A DNA stretch of 40,435 nt from positions 1-40,435 of the forward strand of contig CALJGV010000034.1 in assembly GCA_938075305.1 (NCBI GenBank). Reading direction: 5' to 3'. Below, piece after piece: positions 30,815 to 39,452 of the stretch. Below the pieces are notes generated by a model, which was not told where the DNA came from, made no database searches, and saw only the letters and a program-made list of their open reading frames with translations. The translations under genes and the position numbers were made by a program. The first letter of the stretch is position 1, and every line of letters starts with the position of its first letter. The stretch is from an uncultured bacterium. GTDB lineage: Bacteria > Planctomycetota > UBA1135 > GCA-002686595.

Positions 30815-33228
30815 GCGCCCGGGCCTGGGCCAGACACCTCGTCGCGCTGCTCCTGATCGGTCCGGCGGCGGCGCAGTTGCCAACCCTCGATGCGCTGCTA
30901 CCACGCGGCGGGCAGCGGGGGACGGAGGTCTCGGTGGAGCTAAGGGGCAAGAAGCTCGGGGGCGCGCTGGACCTGATGTTCAGCGACCCCGCGCTCGAGC
31001 TGATCGAGTTGGAGCAGGAGTCTGCTCAGCGCGTCACCGCGCGGATTCGGATCGGCGCGTCGGCGCCCCCGGGGCCGAGGTGGATTCGACTGCGGACCTC
31101 ATCCGGGCTCACCAACCTGCTGAACTTCTCGGTGGGTGCCTTCCCGCACCTTGTTGAAGTGGAGCCCAACGGCAGCCCGGAGCAGGCCCAGGCGCTCAGC
31201 GCGGAGAATGGGGGCGCCGTCACGGTGCGCGGTGTCGTGGTGCTCGAGGACATGGATGTGTACCGCGTGGAGGGGCGCGCTGGGGAGCGACTGTCCGTGG
31301 AGGTGGAAGCCATGCGCATCGGGAGCCGGCTCGACGCGGCCGTGTCGCTGGTGGATTCCAGGGGCTTCGTCCTGCGCTCCTGTGACGACGTCGCCTTCGC
31401 GCGCCAGGACCCCGCGTTCTCGGTGGTGCTCCCCGAGGACGGCGCCTACTTCATCCGGGTACGTCAGGCCGCGTACCGCGGCGACAAGGACTCGCACTAC
31501 CTGCTGCACGTGGGCGACTTTCCGCGGCCGCTTTCCCTCCTGCCCCTGGGTGGGCCGGCCGGGGAACCCCTGGAGGTGGAGCTCCTGGGCGAGGTGGGCA
31601 CCCTTGGCTCGGCCACGGTGCAGGTGCCCACCGGGGGGGCCCACGGCGGGTGGGTGCCGCCGGGGGCCGCGGGGGTGTCGATCGAGCTCGGCGGGCGGGT
31701 GGCGCCCACGCCCTGCTGGGTACGGCCCTCGCCGCTCCCCAACGTGATGGAATCGACCGACGGCTCCGTGACCCCGTTCGCCGTACCAGCGGCCTTGAAC
31801 GGGCGGCTGGAGTCGAAGGGGGACTCGGACCGCTTCTCCTTCGAGGTGAAGGAGGGTGAGAACTATGTGGTCGAGGTCTGGGCCCGGCGGCTTCGGTCTC
31901 CGCTGGACAGCGTGCTCCGCTTGCGGCGTGACCCGTCCAAGGAGCCGGTGAAGGTGAATGACGACGCGGATGGTCACCCGGACAGCGCCATGCAGTTCAC
32001 CGCGAAAGGCGGGGGCCGCGTGGAGCTCGAGCTTGCTGACCAACTCGGCCGCGGGGGGCCGGAGTTCACCTACCGCATCGAGGTGACGAACGGCGCGCCG
32101 TCGATCGCGGTCAGCACGCCGCGGCTGATCAAGGCCCTCGCCGTCCCGCGCGGCGGGCGGGCCCTCGCCATGGTCCGGGTGGAGCGCGAGGGCGCCCCAG
32201 GCGACCTGGAGCGCGTGCTCGAAGGCCTCCCGGAGGGGGTCGCCGCGGAGGTGATCGGGCTCCCCGAGGGGATGGGCCTCTGGCCGATCCTCCTGGAGGC
32301 GGCAGCGGACGCCCCGCTGGCCCACGGCGAGCTCCGAGTGCGCGCAGAGGCCGGGGGCGTCGCGGCGGGCTTCCTCGACGAGCGTCGGCTCGTGGAGGGG
32401 GCCAACCAGACCCTGTTCTGGGCGCAGACCGTGAGGGGGATGTCCCTCGCGGTGACCGACCACGCGCCCATCACCCTCTCGCTCGAGGTCCCGTCCGTCC
32501 CGCTGCCCCGGAGGGGGGCCGTGGATGTCCGGGTCCGGGTCCAGCGCGCGGAGGGGGCCGAGGGGCCCGTGACCGCCTCGCTCCCGTTCCTTCCCCCCGG
32601 ACTCACGGCCTCCGGGCAGATCACGATCCCGGCGGACAAGGACGAGGGCGTCATCAGCCTGAACGCCGCGGCCGACGCGCGGTTGGGCTCCTGGCAGCTG
32701 GTGGCCGCCGCCGAGATGGAGGGGCCCTCGAGCCGGGTGCGGGTGGCCTCCGCGCCGGCGCCCCTCGAGGTCACGCCCCCCTTCCTCACGGGGAGGGCGC
32801 AGGCGCTCTCCCTGGAGCGCTCGGCGTCCGGTTCCCTGCTGGTCACGGTCCAGCGCAACGAGGGGTGCCCTGCCGGGGGAGAGCTTCGCGCGGTTGGCCT
32901 CCCCCGCGGCGTCTCCGCTGAGGCGGTGGCCTTCGGTGCCGACGCGGCCGTGGGTGCCGCCGAGATCCTCGTGCCGCTCCGCGTCGCGGAGGACAGCCCG
33001 ACGGGGAAGCACTCGGGGCTGGTGCTCAACGCGATCTTCAACCTGCCGGAGGGGCGGGTGGTGCAGTCGGTCTCCGCCGCGGAGCTCCGGATCAAGCGGG
33101 CGCCCAAGGTGGCTGCGAAGCCGGCCCCGGCGCCTCCCTCCGCCGCGCCGGCCCGGCCGCCCACCCGACTGGAGAAGCTGCGGGCCGACCACGCCCGCAA
33201 GCTCGGTGAGAAGGGGGAGCGGCCTTGA
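30811..33228 (+). CDS. Secreted protein with pre-peptidase C-terminal (PPC) domains
   Basis: 805 residues beginning at a GTG that overlaps the DUF1501 stop by 4 bp. Signal peptide 1-21. An N-terminal Ig/TIG-like domain (PRGGQRGTEVSVELRGKKLG) is followed by two PPC-like beta-sandwiches (about 110-235 with EVEPNGSPEQAQ and LPEDGAYFIRVRQAAYRG, and about 325-430 with GDSDRFSFEVKEGE). Further beta domains follow, then a Pro/Ala-rich tail ending in charged residues. PPC domains bind carbohydrate or help secretion; no catalytic motif is seen. Its tail overlaps the next gene's start by 4 bp. Probably an extracellular scaffold or binding partner of the DUF1501 and DUF1549 proteins. Confidence 0.86.
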   Translation: MSARAWARHLVALLLIGPAAAQLPTLDALLPRGGQRGTEVSVELRGKKLGGALDLMFSDPALELIELEQESAQRVTARIRIGASAPPGPRWIRLRTSSGLTNLLNFSVGAFPHLVEVEPNGSPEQAQALSAENGGAVTVRGVVVLEDMDVYRVEGRAGERLSVEVEAMRIGSRLDAAVSLVDSRGFVLRSCDDVAFARQDPAFSVVLPEDGAYFIRVRQAAYRGDKDSHYLLHVGDFPRPLSLLPLGGPAGEPLEVELLGEVGTLGSATVQVPTGGAHGGWVPPGAAGVSIELGGRVAPTPCWVRPSPLPNVMESTDGSVTPFAVPAALNGRLESKGDSDRFSFEVKEGENYVVEVWARRLRSPLDSVLRLRRDPSKEPVKVNDDADGHPDSAMQFTAKGGGRVELELADQLGRGGPEFTYRIEVTNGAPSIAVSTPRLIKALAVPRGGRALAMVRVEREGAPGDLERVLEGLPEGVAAEVIGLPEGMGLWPILLEAAADAPLAHGELRVRAEAGGVAAGFLDERRLVEGANQTLFWAQTVRGMSLAVTDHAPITLSLEVPSVPLPRRGAVDVRVRVQRAEGAEGPVTASLPFLPPGLTASGQITIPADKDEGVISLNAAADARLGSWQLVAAAEMEGPSSRVRVASAPAPLEVTPPFLTGRAQALSLERSASGSLLVTVQRNEGCPAGGELRAVGLPRGVSAEAVAFGADAAVGAAEILVPLRVAEDSPTGKHSGLVLNAIFNLPEGRVVQSVSAAELRIKRAPKVAAKPAPAPPSAAPARPPTRLEKLRADHARKLGEKGERP

Positions 33229-35729
33229 AGCTCCCCCTCCTCCTGGTCGCGGGCCTCGCAGGGCTCGGCGGCGACCGCCTGAAGGGCCCCGACGCCTCCC
33301 CGGCGGGGGCCCCTGCGGCCCCGGCGCCGGAGGACCGCTCCACCCCGCCTGGGGCCCTTCCGGCGGTCCGGGTCTACCCCCCCAGCATCGCCCTCGACAT
33401 GGGGCGAGACCGGCAGGGGGTCCTCGTGGTGACCGAGGCCGTCGGGGGCCTCTGCGACGACCGCACGGAGGAGGCCGCCTACGAGGTCGCCGACCCCTCG
33501 GTCGCCCGCCTCGAAGGCGGGGAGTTGATCCCGGTCTCGGCGGGGGAGACGAGCCTCTGGGTCTACGCCCTCGGGCAGGTGCGAGAGGTCCCGGTGCGGG
33601 TGTCCGACCCCAGTACGAGCCCGCCCCTCAGCTTCGAGCTGGACGTGGTCCCGGTCCTCACCGCGCGCGGCTGCAACAGCGGCGCCTGCCATGGTTCGGC
33701 CCGGGGCCAGGACGGCTTCCACCTGTCCCTCTTCGGTTACGACCCGGCGGGGGACCGGCGGAGACTGGTGGACGAGCTCCCCGGTCGCAGGATCAACCGG
33801 GCGCTCCCCGAGCGGAGCCTCCTGCTGGAGAAGGCCACCGGCGCGGTGCCCCATACGGGCGGCGCCCTCATGTCGCCCAGCGACGCCGATCACGAGACCC
33901 TGATCGCCTGGATCCGGGAGGGCGCGCGGGCGGACGAGCCTGATGTCGCCGCCCTGCGCTCGATCGAGCTGTTCCCCCCGGAGGTCCTGCTGCGCGGGCC
34001 CGGGGAGCAGGTCGGCTTGATGGTGCGCGCGAGCTACTCGGACGGGACGGACCGGGACGTCACCGCGCTGGCGCGCTTCCGCACCAGCAACGAGGTGACC
34101 GCGGCCCCGATGGAAGGTGGGCGGATCCAGAGCGGGCAGCCTGGAGAGGCCTTCGTGACCGCGAGCTTCGGGCCCCACACGGTCGGCGTCCCGATCATCG
34201 TCCTGCCGGCCGAGGGCGCGGCCGAGTACGCGGACCCGGCGAGTCCCGAGGTGCCAGGGAACTGGATCGATGGGCTGCTGGAGGTCAAGCACCGACGCCT
34301 GCGGGTCTCCCCGTCCCCGACCTGCACGGACGAGGAGTTCATCCGCCGGGTGACCCTGGACACCATCGGCCTGCTGCCCACCGCGGCCGACCGAGAGGCC
34401 TTCCTCCAGGACCCCCTGCCCTCGGCGGCCAAGCGCGCCGCGCTGGTGGAGGCCCTGCTGGCGCGCCGCGAGTTCTCGGACCTGTGGGTCATGAAGTGGG
34501 CCGAGCTCCTTGGGATCCGATCGGACAACCAGGGGGTGAGCCAGAAGTCGGCCCTGCTGTACTTCGAGTGGGTCCGCGACCGCCTGGCGGCGAACGTCCC
34601 GGTGGACCAGATGGTCCGGGAGCTTCTGACCGCGAGCGGGGGCACCTTCGCTGCGCCCGAGTCGAACTTCTATCAGGTGGAGCGGGACACCCTCGTGCTG
34701 ACCGAGAACGTGGCGCAGTCCTTCCTCGGGATCCGACTGCAGTGCGCGCAGTGTCACAATCACCCCTTTGATCGCTGGACCCAGGACGACTACTACGGCT
34801 TCGCCGCCTTCTTCGCCCAGGTGGGGCGCAAGCGCGCCGAGGACCCCCGGGAATACATCGTCTACGACCGCCGCGGGGGCGAGGTCCGGCACCCTGTCAC
34901 GAACAAGACGGTGCGGCCCAGGTTCCTGGGCGGGGAGGCCCCGGAACTCGCAGGCAGGGACCGACGCGCGGTGCTCGCGGACTGGCTGACCTCGCCGGAG
35001 AACCCCTGGTTCTCGCGCTCCCTCGCGAACCGGGTCTGGTCCCACTTCATGGGGCGAGGGGTCGTGGAGCCGGTGGACGACTTCCGGGTGAGCAACCCGC
35101 CGAGCGAAGCGGCGCTGCTCGACGGCCTGGCGGCGCGGCTCGTGGAGACCGGCTACGACCTGAAGCAACTGGTGCGTGAGATCACCTCCTCGCGGGCTTA
35201 CCAGCGCTCGACGGCGGTCACGGCGTCCAACGCCCAGGACCTCCGCAACTTCACCCGACAGGAGGTCCGCCGGCTGCGGGCCGAGACACTGTTGGACGTG
35301 GTGTGCCAGGTGACCGAGTCGGCTGTGAAGCTCAACGGGTTGCCCCTGGGCTCGCGCGCGGTGGAGATCGCGGACGGGGCCACGAGCAACTACTTCCTGC
35401 AGACCTTCGGCCGGGCGCCGCGTGAGTCGGTCTGCGCCTGCGAGGTGTCTTTTGAGCCCTCGCTCTCCCAGGCCCTGCACCTGCTCAATGGGTCCACCGT
35501 CTCGCGGCAGATCGACAGCGGGGGGCTGGTGGGGCGATGGCTCGGCGAGGGCGCGTCCGTCGGCGACGTGATCTCAAGGCTCTACGTGCGCTGCCTCGGC
35601 CGCAGCCCCTCGTCGACAGAGCTCGAGTCCCTGCGGGCCAAGGTGGCCGCCGCCCCCGCCGCCGAGGACGGCCTTGAGGACGTCTTCTGGGCCCTGCTCA
35701 ACTCCCGCGAATTCCTCTTCCAGCACTGA
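33225..35729 (+). CDS. DUF1549/DUF1553 (PSCyt2-PSD1) secreted cytochrome-like protein
   Basis: 834 residues from a TTG overlapping the previous stop by 4 bp. Short signal peptide, then an Ig-like domain (about 45-130), a Cys block C150-NSGA-C155-H156-G typical of the family (CX4CH), a second Ig-like domain (about 245-330), DUF1549/PSCyt2 (about 345-530) with haem motif C507-A-Q-C510-H511 in LQCAQCHNHPFDRWTQDDYYGFAAFF, and DUF1553/PSD1 (about 590-825, with PWFSRSLANRVWSHFMGRG and LHLLNGSTV). These proteins are abundant in Planctomycetota and presumed exported electron-transfer or redox enzymes acting on polymers; no reaction is known. The last base is 2 bp before the next gene's ATG. Confidence 0.9.
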   Translation: MKLPLLLVAGLAGLGGDRLKGPDASPAGAPAAPAPEDRSTPPGALPAVRVYPPSIALDMGRDRQGVLVVTEAVGGLCDDRTEEAAYEVADPSVARLEGGELIPVSAGETSLWVYALGQVREVPVRVSDPSTSPPLSFELDVVPVLTARGCNSGACHGSARGQDGFHLSLFGYDPAGDRRRLVDELPGRRINRALPERSLLLEKATGAVPHTGGALMSPSDADHETLIAWIREGARADEPDVAALRSIELFPPEVLLRGPGEQVGLMVRASYSDGTDRDVTALARFRTSNEVTAAPMEGGRIQSGQPGEAFVTASFGPHTVGVPIIVLPAEGAAEYADPASPEVPGNWIDGLLEVKHRRLRVSPSPTCTDEEFIRRVTLDTIGLLPTAADREAFLQDPLPSAAKRAALVEALLARREFSDLWVMKWAELLGIRSDNQGVSQKSALLYFEWVRDRLAANVPVDQMVRELLTASGGTFAAPESNFYQVERDTLVLTENVAQSFLGIRLQCAQCHNHPFDRWTQDDYYGFAAFFAQVGRKRAEDPREYIVYDRRGGEVRHPVTNKTVRPRFLGGEAPELAGRDRRAVLADWLTSPENPWFSRSLANRVWSHFMGRGVVEPVDDFRVSNPPSEAALLDGLAARLVETGYDLKQLVREITSSRAYQRSTAVTASNAQDLRNFTRQEVRRLRAETLLDVVCQVTESAVKLNGLPLGSRAVEIADGATSNYFLQTFGRAPRESVCACEVSFEPSLSQALHLLNGSTVSRQIDSGGLVGRWLGEGASVGDVISRLYVRCLGRSPSSTELESLRAKVAAAPAAEDGLEDVFWALLNSREFLFQH

Positions 35730-35731
35730 CC

Positions 35732-37927
35732 ATGTGGCCCCTCCTCCTACTCGCCGTCGGCGCGACGGCCCCCGCGGGCGATGACGCCCCGCCCAACTTC
35801 GCGGATCACGTCTCGCCAGTCCTGCGTGAGAACTGCGTCTCCTGTCACCGTGGGAGCCGGGCACGGAATGGCCTGGATCTGCGCAGCGTCAAGTCGATCC
35901 TCAAGGGCGGGAGCGCCGGGCCTGCGGTGGTGCCAGGGGACTCGTCGGGGTCACTGCTGTATCAGGTGATCGCCCACGAGGCGGAGCCCTTCATGCCCCC
36001 GGATGAGGACGCCCTGGAGCCGGCGGTGGCACAGCTAGTGGCCGCCTGGATCGACGGCGGAGCGCGAGCGGACGCGAACGACAAGGGGGCGGCCCCCGAG
36101 GCCGTAGCGGCGCGGCCCGTGGCGCCGCCGCTGCCCTCGGGCGAGGCGCCCATGCCGGAGGGCCTCGCCACCCAGCCCGCGTGGTGGACGGACCGTGGCG
36201 GCGCCGTGATGGCGGTGGCCGCGAGCCCCGGCGCCCCGCTGGCCGCTGTCGCGGGGTACCGCCAGGTGAGCCTCTACGGGCTCCCCGGAGGAGAACTCTT
36301 GGGCGTGCTCCCGTTCGAGCCCGGGCAGGTGCACAGCCTTCGCTTCAGCGCCGGGGGGGAGACCCTCATTGTGGGCGGGGGGCGGTCGGCGGATTCGGGA
36401 AAGGCCGTGGCCTTCGAGGTGGCAACGGGCCGCGCGTGGGCCACGGTTGGAGATGAGCCCGACGTGGTCCTCGACGCCGACATCTCGGTGGACCTCGAGC
36501 GCATCGCGCTGGGCGGTCCGGACCGGACCCTGCGAGTGTATGGCTCCTCGACGGGTGAGCTCGCGTTCGAGGGCAGCGGCCACACGGACTGGGTCACGGC
36601 GGTGGCCTTCAGCCCGGACGGGGTCCTCGTGGCCTCCGGCGATCGCGCGGGCGGGCTCTTCGTTCGGGAGGCGATGACGGGGGAGGAATTTCATCGGCTC
36701 CCCGCGGTGGACGGCGGGGTCACGAGTCTCAGCTGGCGCGCTGACTCCATGGTCCTGGCCGCGGCCGGCGAGGGCGGGAAGGTCGCGCTCTTCGAGATGG
36801 AGAACGGGAAGCGCATCAAGAACTTCAACGCGGGCTCGGGCGTGCTCGACCTCCAGTACGGGCGAACCGGAGCGCTGGCGACTGCAGGGCGGGACGGGCG
36901 CTTCCGGGTGCATGACGGGAACGGAAAGGAGCAGGCCAAGATGGGACCTGCGCCTGCGCCGGGGGTGAGCGCCGCGATCTCGGGTGACGGTCTTTGGGTG
37001 CTCGGGGGAGACAGCGCGGGCCAGGTGCACCTCATCGACGTGGTCTCCAGGAAGACGGTCGCGACCCTCGCGCCATTCCCCGCGACGGACGAGACGCGGG
37101 CGCTCGAGGCGGCCGAGGCGCAGGAGGCTGCGGGGGCGGCGGCTCTCCAGGCGGCGCGGGAACGCTTCGCGGAGGCCGAGGCGGGGCAGGCAGGCGTGGC
37201 CGACGCTGCTGGGGCCGCGCGGCGCGATTCGGAGGAGGCCGCGGCTCGGGCCGTCGAGGCGCGGGAGGACGAGGCGGCGGCCGTCGCCGCGCTCCGCGCC
37301 GCGGAGGACAAGGCGGCGGGCTTCGAGCCCGTTCTGCTCGAGTGGACCCAGGCCCTGGCCGAGGCCGAGACGGTGGCCGAGCAGGCGGACTCCCGGAGCG
37401 CCGCAGCGGAGGGGGTGCTGGCCGAGCGTGTCGCCGAGCTGGACCTGGCGCTGCTCCGTCAGGCCGAAGCCCGGGGCCCTGCGGTGGCGGAGGCTGAGGC
37501 GGCGGCTGGCGCCGCGCGGGAGCGAATGGAAGGTGCCACGGCGCTTCTGCAGCTGGCCGCAGGGGACGCCGCGCGGGCCTCGGTGCTCGCCGAGCAGCGA
37601 CGGGCCCAGCTCCTGCGCTGGCGGGAGCGGGCGGAGCCCCGGGTCGCCGCCCTGGAGGCCGCGCGGGCAGCCCGTGGCGCGGCCTCGGAGCGATCCATGG
37701 GGGAGACGAAGGGAGCTCAGGCGGCCGCGGAGCGCGCCGCGGCGGCGTCCGCCGAGGCCCAGGCCGCGGCGGCGGCCCTGGAGGCGGCCGGCGTGGCCCT
37801 GGAGTCCGCGGAGCGAGACGCCACCGCGCATGGGGCGGCCCTGAACGCCGCGCGCCGCGCCCATGGGGCGCGGCGCGAGGACCTGACGAGGTCGGGCGGT
37901 GAGGTTCGGCCGCTCCCCGGGGGCTGA
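35732..37927 (+). CDS. PSCyt1 cytochrome c domain, WD40 repeats and long Ala-rich coiled coil
   Basis: 731 residues. Signal peptide 1-15, then a planctomycete cytochrome C (PSCyt1) domain with C35-V-S-C38-H39 and M88 in EPFMPPDED. Residues about 145-450 are WD40-type propeller repeats (e.g. SGHTDWVTAVAFSPDGVLVASGDRAG). From about 452 to 725 there is an uninterrupted Ala/Glu/Arg-rich helix (EAAEAQEAAGAAALQAARER and similar), predicted as a long coiled coil and not part of the usual architecture. It lies 2 bp after the DUF1549 gene. Probably an extracytoplasmic redox/scaffold subunit with the coiled coil as an oligomerisation or reach-out arm. Function unknown. Confidence 0.88.
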   Translation: MWPLLLLAVGATAPAGDDAPPNFADHVSPVLRENCVSCHRGSRARNGLDLRSVKSILKGGSAGPAVVPGDSSGSLLYQVIAHEAEPFMPPDEDALEPAVAQLVAAWIDGGARADANDKGAAPEAVAARPVAPPLPSGEAPMPEGLATQPAWWTDRGGAVMAVAASPGAPLAAVAGYRQVSLYGLPGGELLGVLPFEPGQVHSLRFSAGGETLIVGGGRSADSGKAVAFEVATGRAWATVGDEPDVVLDADISVDLERIALGGPDRTLRVYGSSTGELAFEGSGHTDWVTAVAFSPDGVLVASGDRAGGLFVREAMTGEEFHRLPAVDGGVTSLSWRADSMVLAAAGEGGKVALFEMENGKRIKNFNAGSGVLDLQYGRTGALATAGRDGRFRVHDGNGKEQAKMGPAPAPGVSAAISGDGLWVLGGDSAGQVHLIDVVSRKTVATLAPFPATDETRALEAAEAQEAAGAAALQAARERFAEAEAGQAGVADAAGAARRDSEEAAARAVEAREDEAAAVAALRAAEDKAAGFEPVLLEWTQALAEAETVAEQADSRSAAAEGVLAERVAELDLALLRQAEARGPAVAEAEAAAGAARERMEGATALLQLAAGDAARASVLAEQRRAQLLRWRERAEPRVAALEAARAARGAASERSMGETKGAQAAAERAAAASAEAQAAAAALEAAGVALESAERDATAHGAALNAARRAHGARREDLTRSGGEVRPLPGG

Positions 37928-37945
37928 GGGCCGCCGGGGCCAGCG

Positions 37946-38437
37946 TCAGGGGGTTGGACCCTCCACCGGCACATGCTCGCCGACGTCCTCGCCGGGCATC
38001 AGCCGGTAGGTGCCCTGGAGGGGCTCCACGAGCTCGTCGTCGAAGAGGGCTGGGTCGATGGCGACGCCAGGGGGGCTCGCGATCTCGATCAGGTTCCCGT
38101 GGGGGTCCCGGACGAACATCTGCATCTTGCCCCCCGGGAGCGCGCGAACGCGGCCCCAGGGTTTGGTGTCGATCCCGCCCGCGGCCTTCGCGCGCTGGAA
38201 GACCCCCTCGAAGTCGGGTACCTCCAGGCAAAAGTGCCCCCGATACGCGCGGGCGTCCGCGAGCACGTTCATGTGGATCTGCTGGCGGTCGTTGATGCGG
38301 AAGAACTGAGACGCCATCCCCTGGTCCGGCGTCGGGTCGAGCGGGAGCCCGAGCACGTCGCGGTAGAAGGGGATCGCGGTCTCCAGGTCATCCACATTCA
38401 CGTTGATGTGGTGGATGTGGGCGTCGCCGTCGGTCAT
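37946..38437 (-). CDS. VOC family (glyoxalase/dioxygenase-fold) protein
   Basis: 163 residues with the paired beta-alpha-beta-beta-beta modules of the VOC superfamily: HIHHINVNVDDLETAIPFY at the N-terminus (first metal His), YRGHFCLEVPDFEGVF, and the terminal MQMFVRDPHGNLIEIAS (metal Glu). Divalent-metal chemistry (isomerisation, lyase or ring cleavage) is expected, and the substrate is unknown. It follows the ketose-epimerase-like gene by 10 bp on the same strand, suggesting they work on a common sugar or aromatic pathway. Convergent with the WD40-cytochrome gene over an 18-bp gap. Confidence 0.86.
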   Translation of the reverse strand: MTDGDAHIHHINVNVDDLETAIPFYRDVLGLPLDPTPDQGMASQFFRINDRQQIHMNVLADARAYRGHFCLEVPDFEGVFQRAKAAGGIDTKPWGRVRALPGGKMQMFVRDPHGNLIEIASPPGVAIDPALFDDELVEPLQGTYRLMPGEDVGEHVPVEGPTP

Positions 38438-38447
38438 GGCCGTGGGG

Positions 38448-39338
38448 TCAGCCCTTGATGAGCGGCAGGAGCGTCTCGGAGGCGCGCTCGTAGAGCATCG
38501 TGTAGTACTCCTCGCTAAGGAGGCTCGAGCCGTGGTCCTCGATGAACTTCAGCTGCTCGGGGGAGATGTCCACCGGGTTCTGCTCCACCTGGTTGGTCCA
38601 GGGCGAGACGGGGGTCCGGTCGATGGGAGCCACGGCCTCCATGGTGAGGGCGCCGTCGTAGCCGATCTCGTCCAGGGTCCTCACGAAGGACGCCCAGTCC
38701 ACCGAGCCCATGCCGGGGGCGAGGCGGTTGTTCTCTGCCACGTGGACGTCCACGAGCCGCGAGCTCGAGGCGCGGATGGCGGCGAGCATGTCCTTCTCCT
38801 CGATATTCATGTGGAACACATCGAGGCAGACGCCGCAGTTCGGGCCCACGGCCTCCGCGAGGGCCATGGCCTGGTCGGCTCGGTTGAGGAAGTAGGTCTC
38901 GAAGCGGTTGAGGGGCTCGAGGGCCAGGCGTACCCCGCGGTCCTCTGCGAGGGCGTACACCTCCTTGAGGCCGGCCACGACCCAGTCCCACTCCTCCTCG
39001 GGGGTGGCGTCGGGGTTGACCTTGCCCACCGTCGCGGGGACCACGGTCAGCTCGTGGCCCTCCAACTGGTGAACCATCTCCACGAGGGACCGCATGTAGT
39101 CCACGGTGGCCGCGCGCTGGGCGGGGTCCTTCGCGGCGAGGTTCCGGTCTCCTAGCGTCAGGGTGACGGCTCCCCAGCAGCGGATCCCGTACTGCTTGAG
39201 GAGCGGGAGGCACTCGGCAGGCGGGTACTGCTCCGGTTCGCCGCTGATCTCAATGCTCTCGAAGCCAAGGCGCTTGATCCGCTTGAGGGTGACCTCGAGG
39301 GGCTCGGCGCGCATCCAGTTGTGGGTGGAAAGGTGCAT
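38448..39338 (-). CDS. Sugar isomerase/epimerase (TIM barrel; ketose 3-epimerase-like)
   Basis: 296-residue AP-endonuclease-2-like TIM barrel. The metal ligands are in place: E141 in LEPLNRFETYF, D173 and H176 in CLDVFHMNIEE, H199 in VDVHVAENN, and E234 in LTMEAV. The EPLNRFETYFLN and DVFHMNIEE blocks are those of the D-tagatose/D-psicose 3-epimerase group, so epimerisation at C3 of a free keto-sugar (or a related sugar acid) with Mn or Mg is likely. The start ATG at 39338 gives MHLSTHNWM, the usual family beginning. First gene of a two-gene unit with the VOC protein (10 bp). The exact substrate is unknown. Confidence 0.88.
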   Translation of the reverse strand: MHLSTHNWMRAEPLEVTLKRIKRLGFESIEISGEPEQYPPAECLPLLKQYGIRCWGAVTLTLGDRNLAAKDPAQRAATVDYMRSLVEMVHQLEGHELTVVPATVGKVNPDATPEEEWDWVVAGLKEVYALAEDRGVRLALEPLNRFETYFLNRADQAMALAEAVGPNCGVCLDVFHMNIEEKDMLAAIRASSSRLVDVHVAENNRLAPGMGSVDWASFVRTLDEIGYDGALTMEAVAPIDRTPVSPWTNQVEQNPVDISPEQLKFIEDHGSSLLSEEYYTMLYERASETLLPLIKG

Positions 39339-39452
39339 GGCCCGATTCTAGGGTGAGCTCGCAGATTCGTTCAGGACACCTTCATGGAAGGTGAAGCGCT
39401 TCGCATTCAAGGCCGCGGCGACGTGGAGCGGCCGGGGCAGGGCCCTCCCAAC

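Noticed and set aside
32070..35480. 1136-codon open frame on the minus strand
   Set aside because: It lies antisense to the PPC and DUF1549 genes, which have signal peptides, haem motifs and overlapping starts. The antisense product is Arg/Gly/Pro-rich without motifs.
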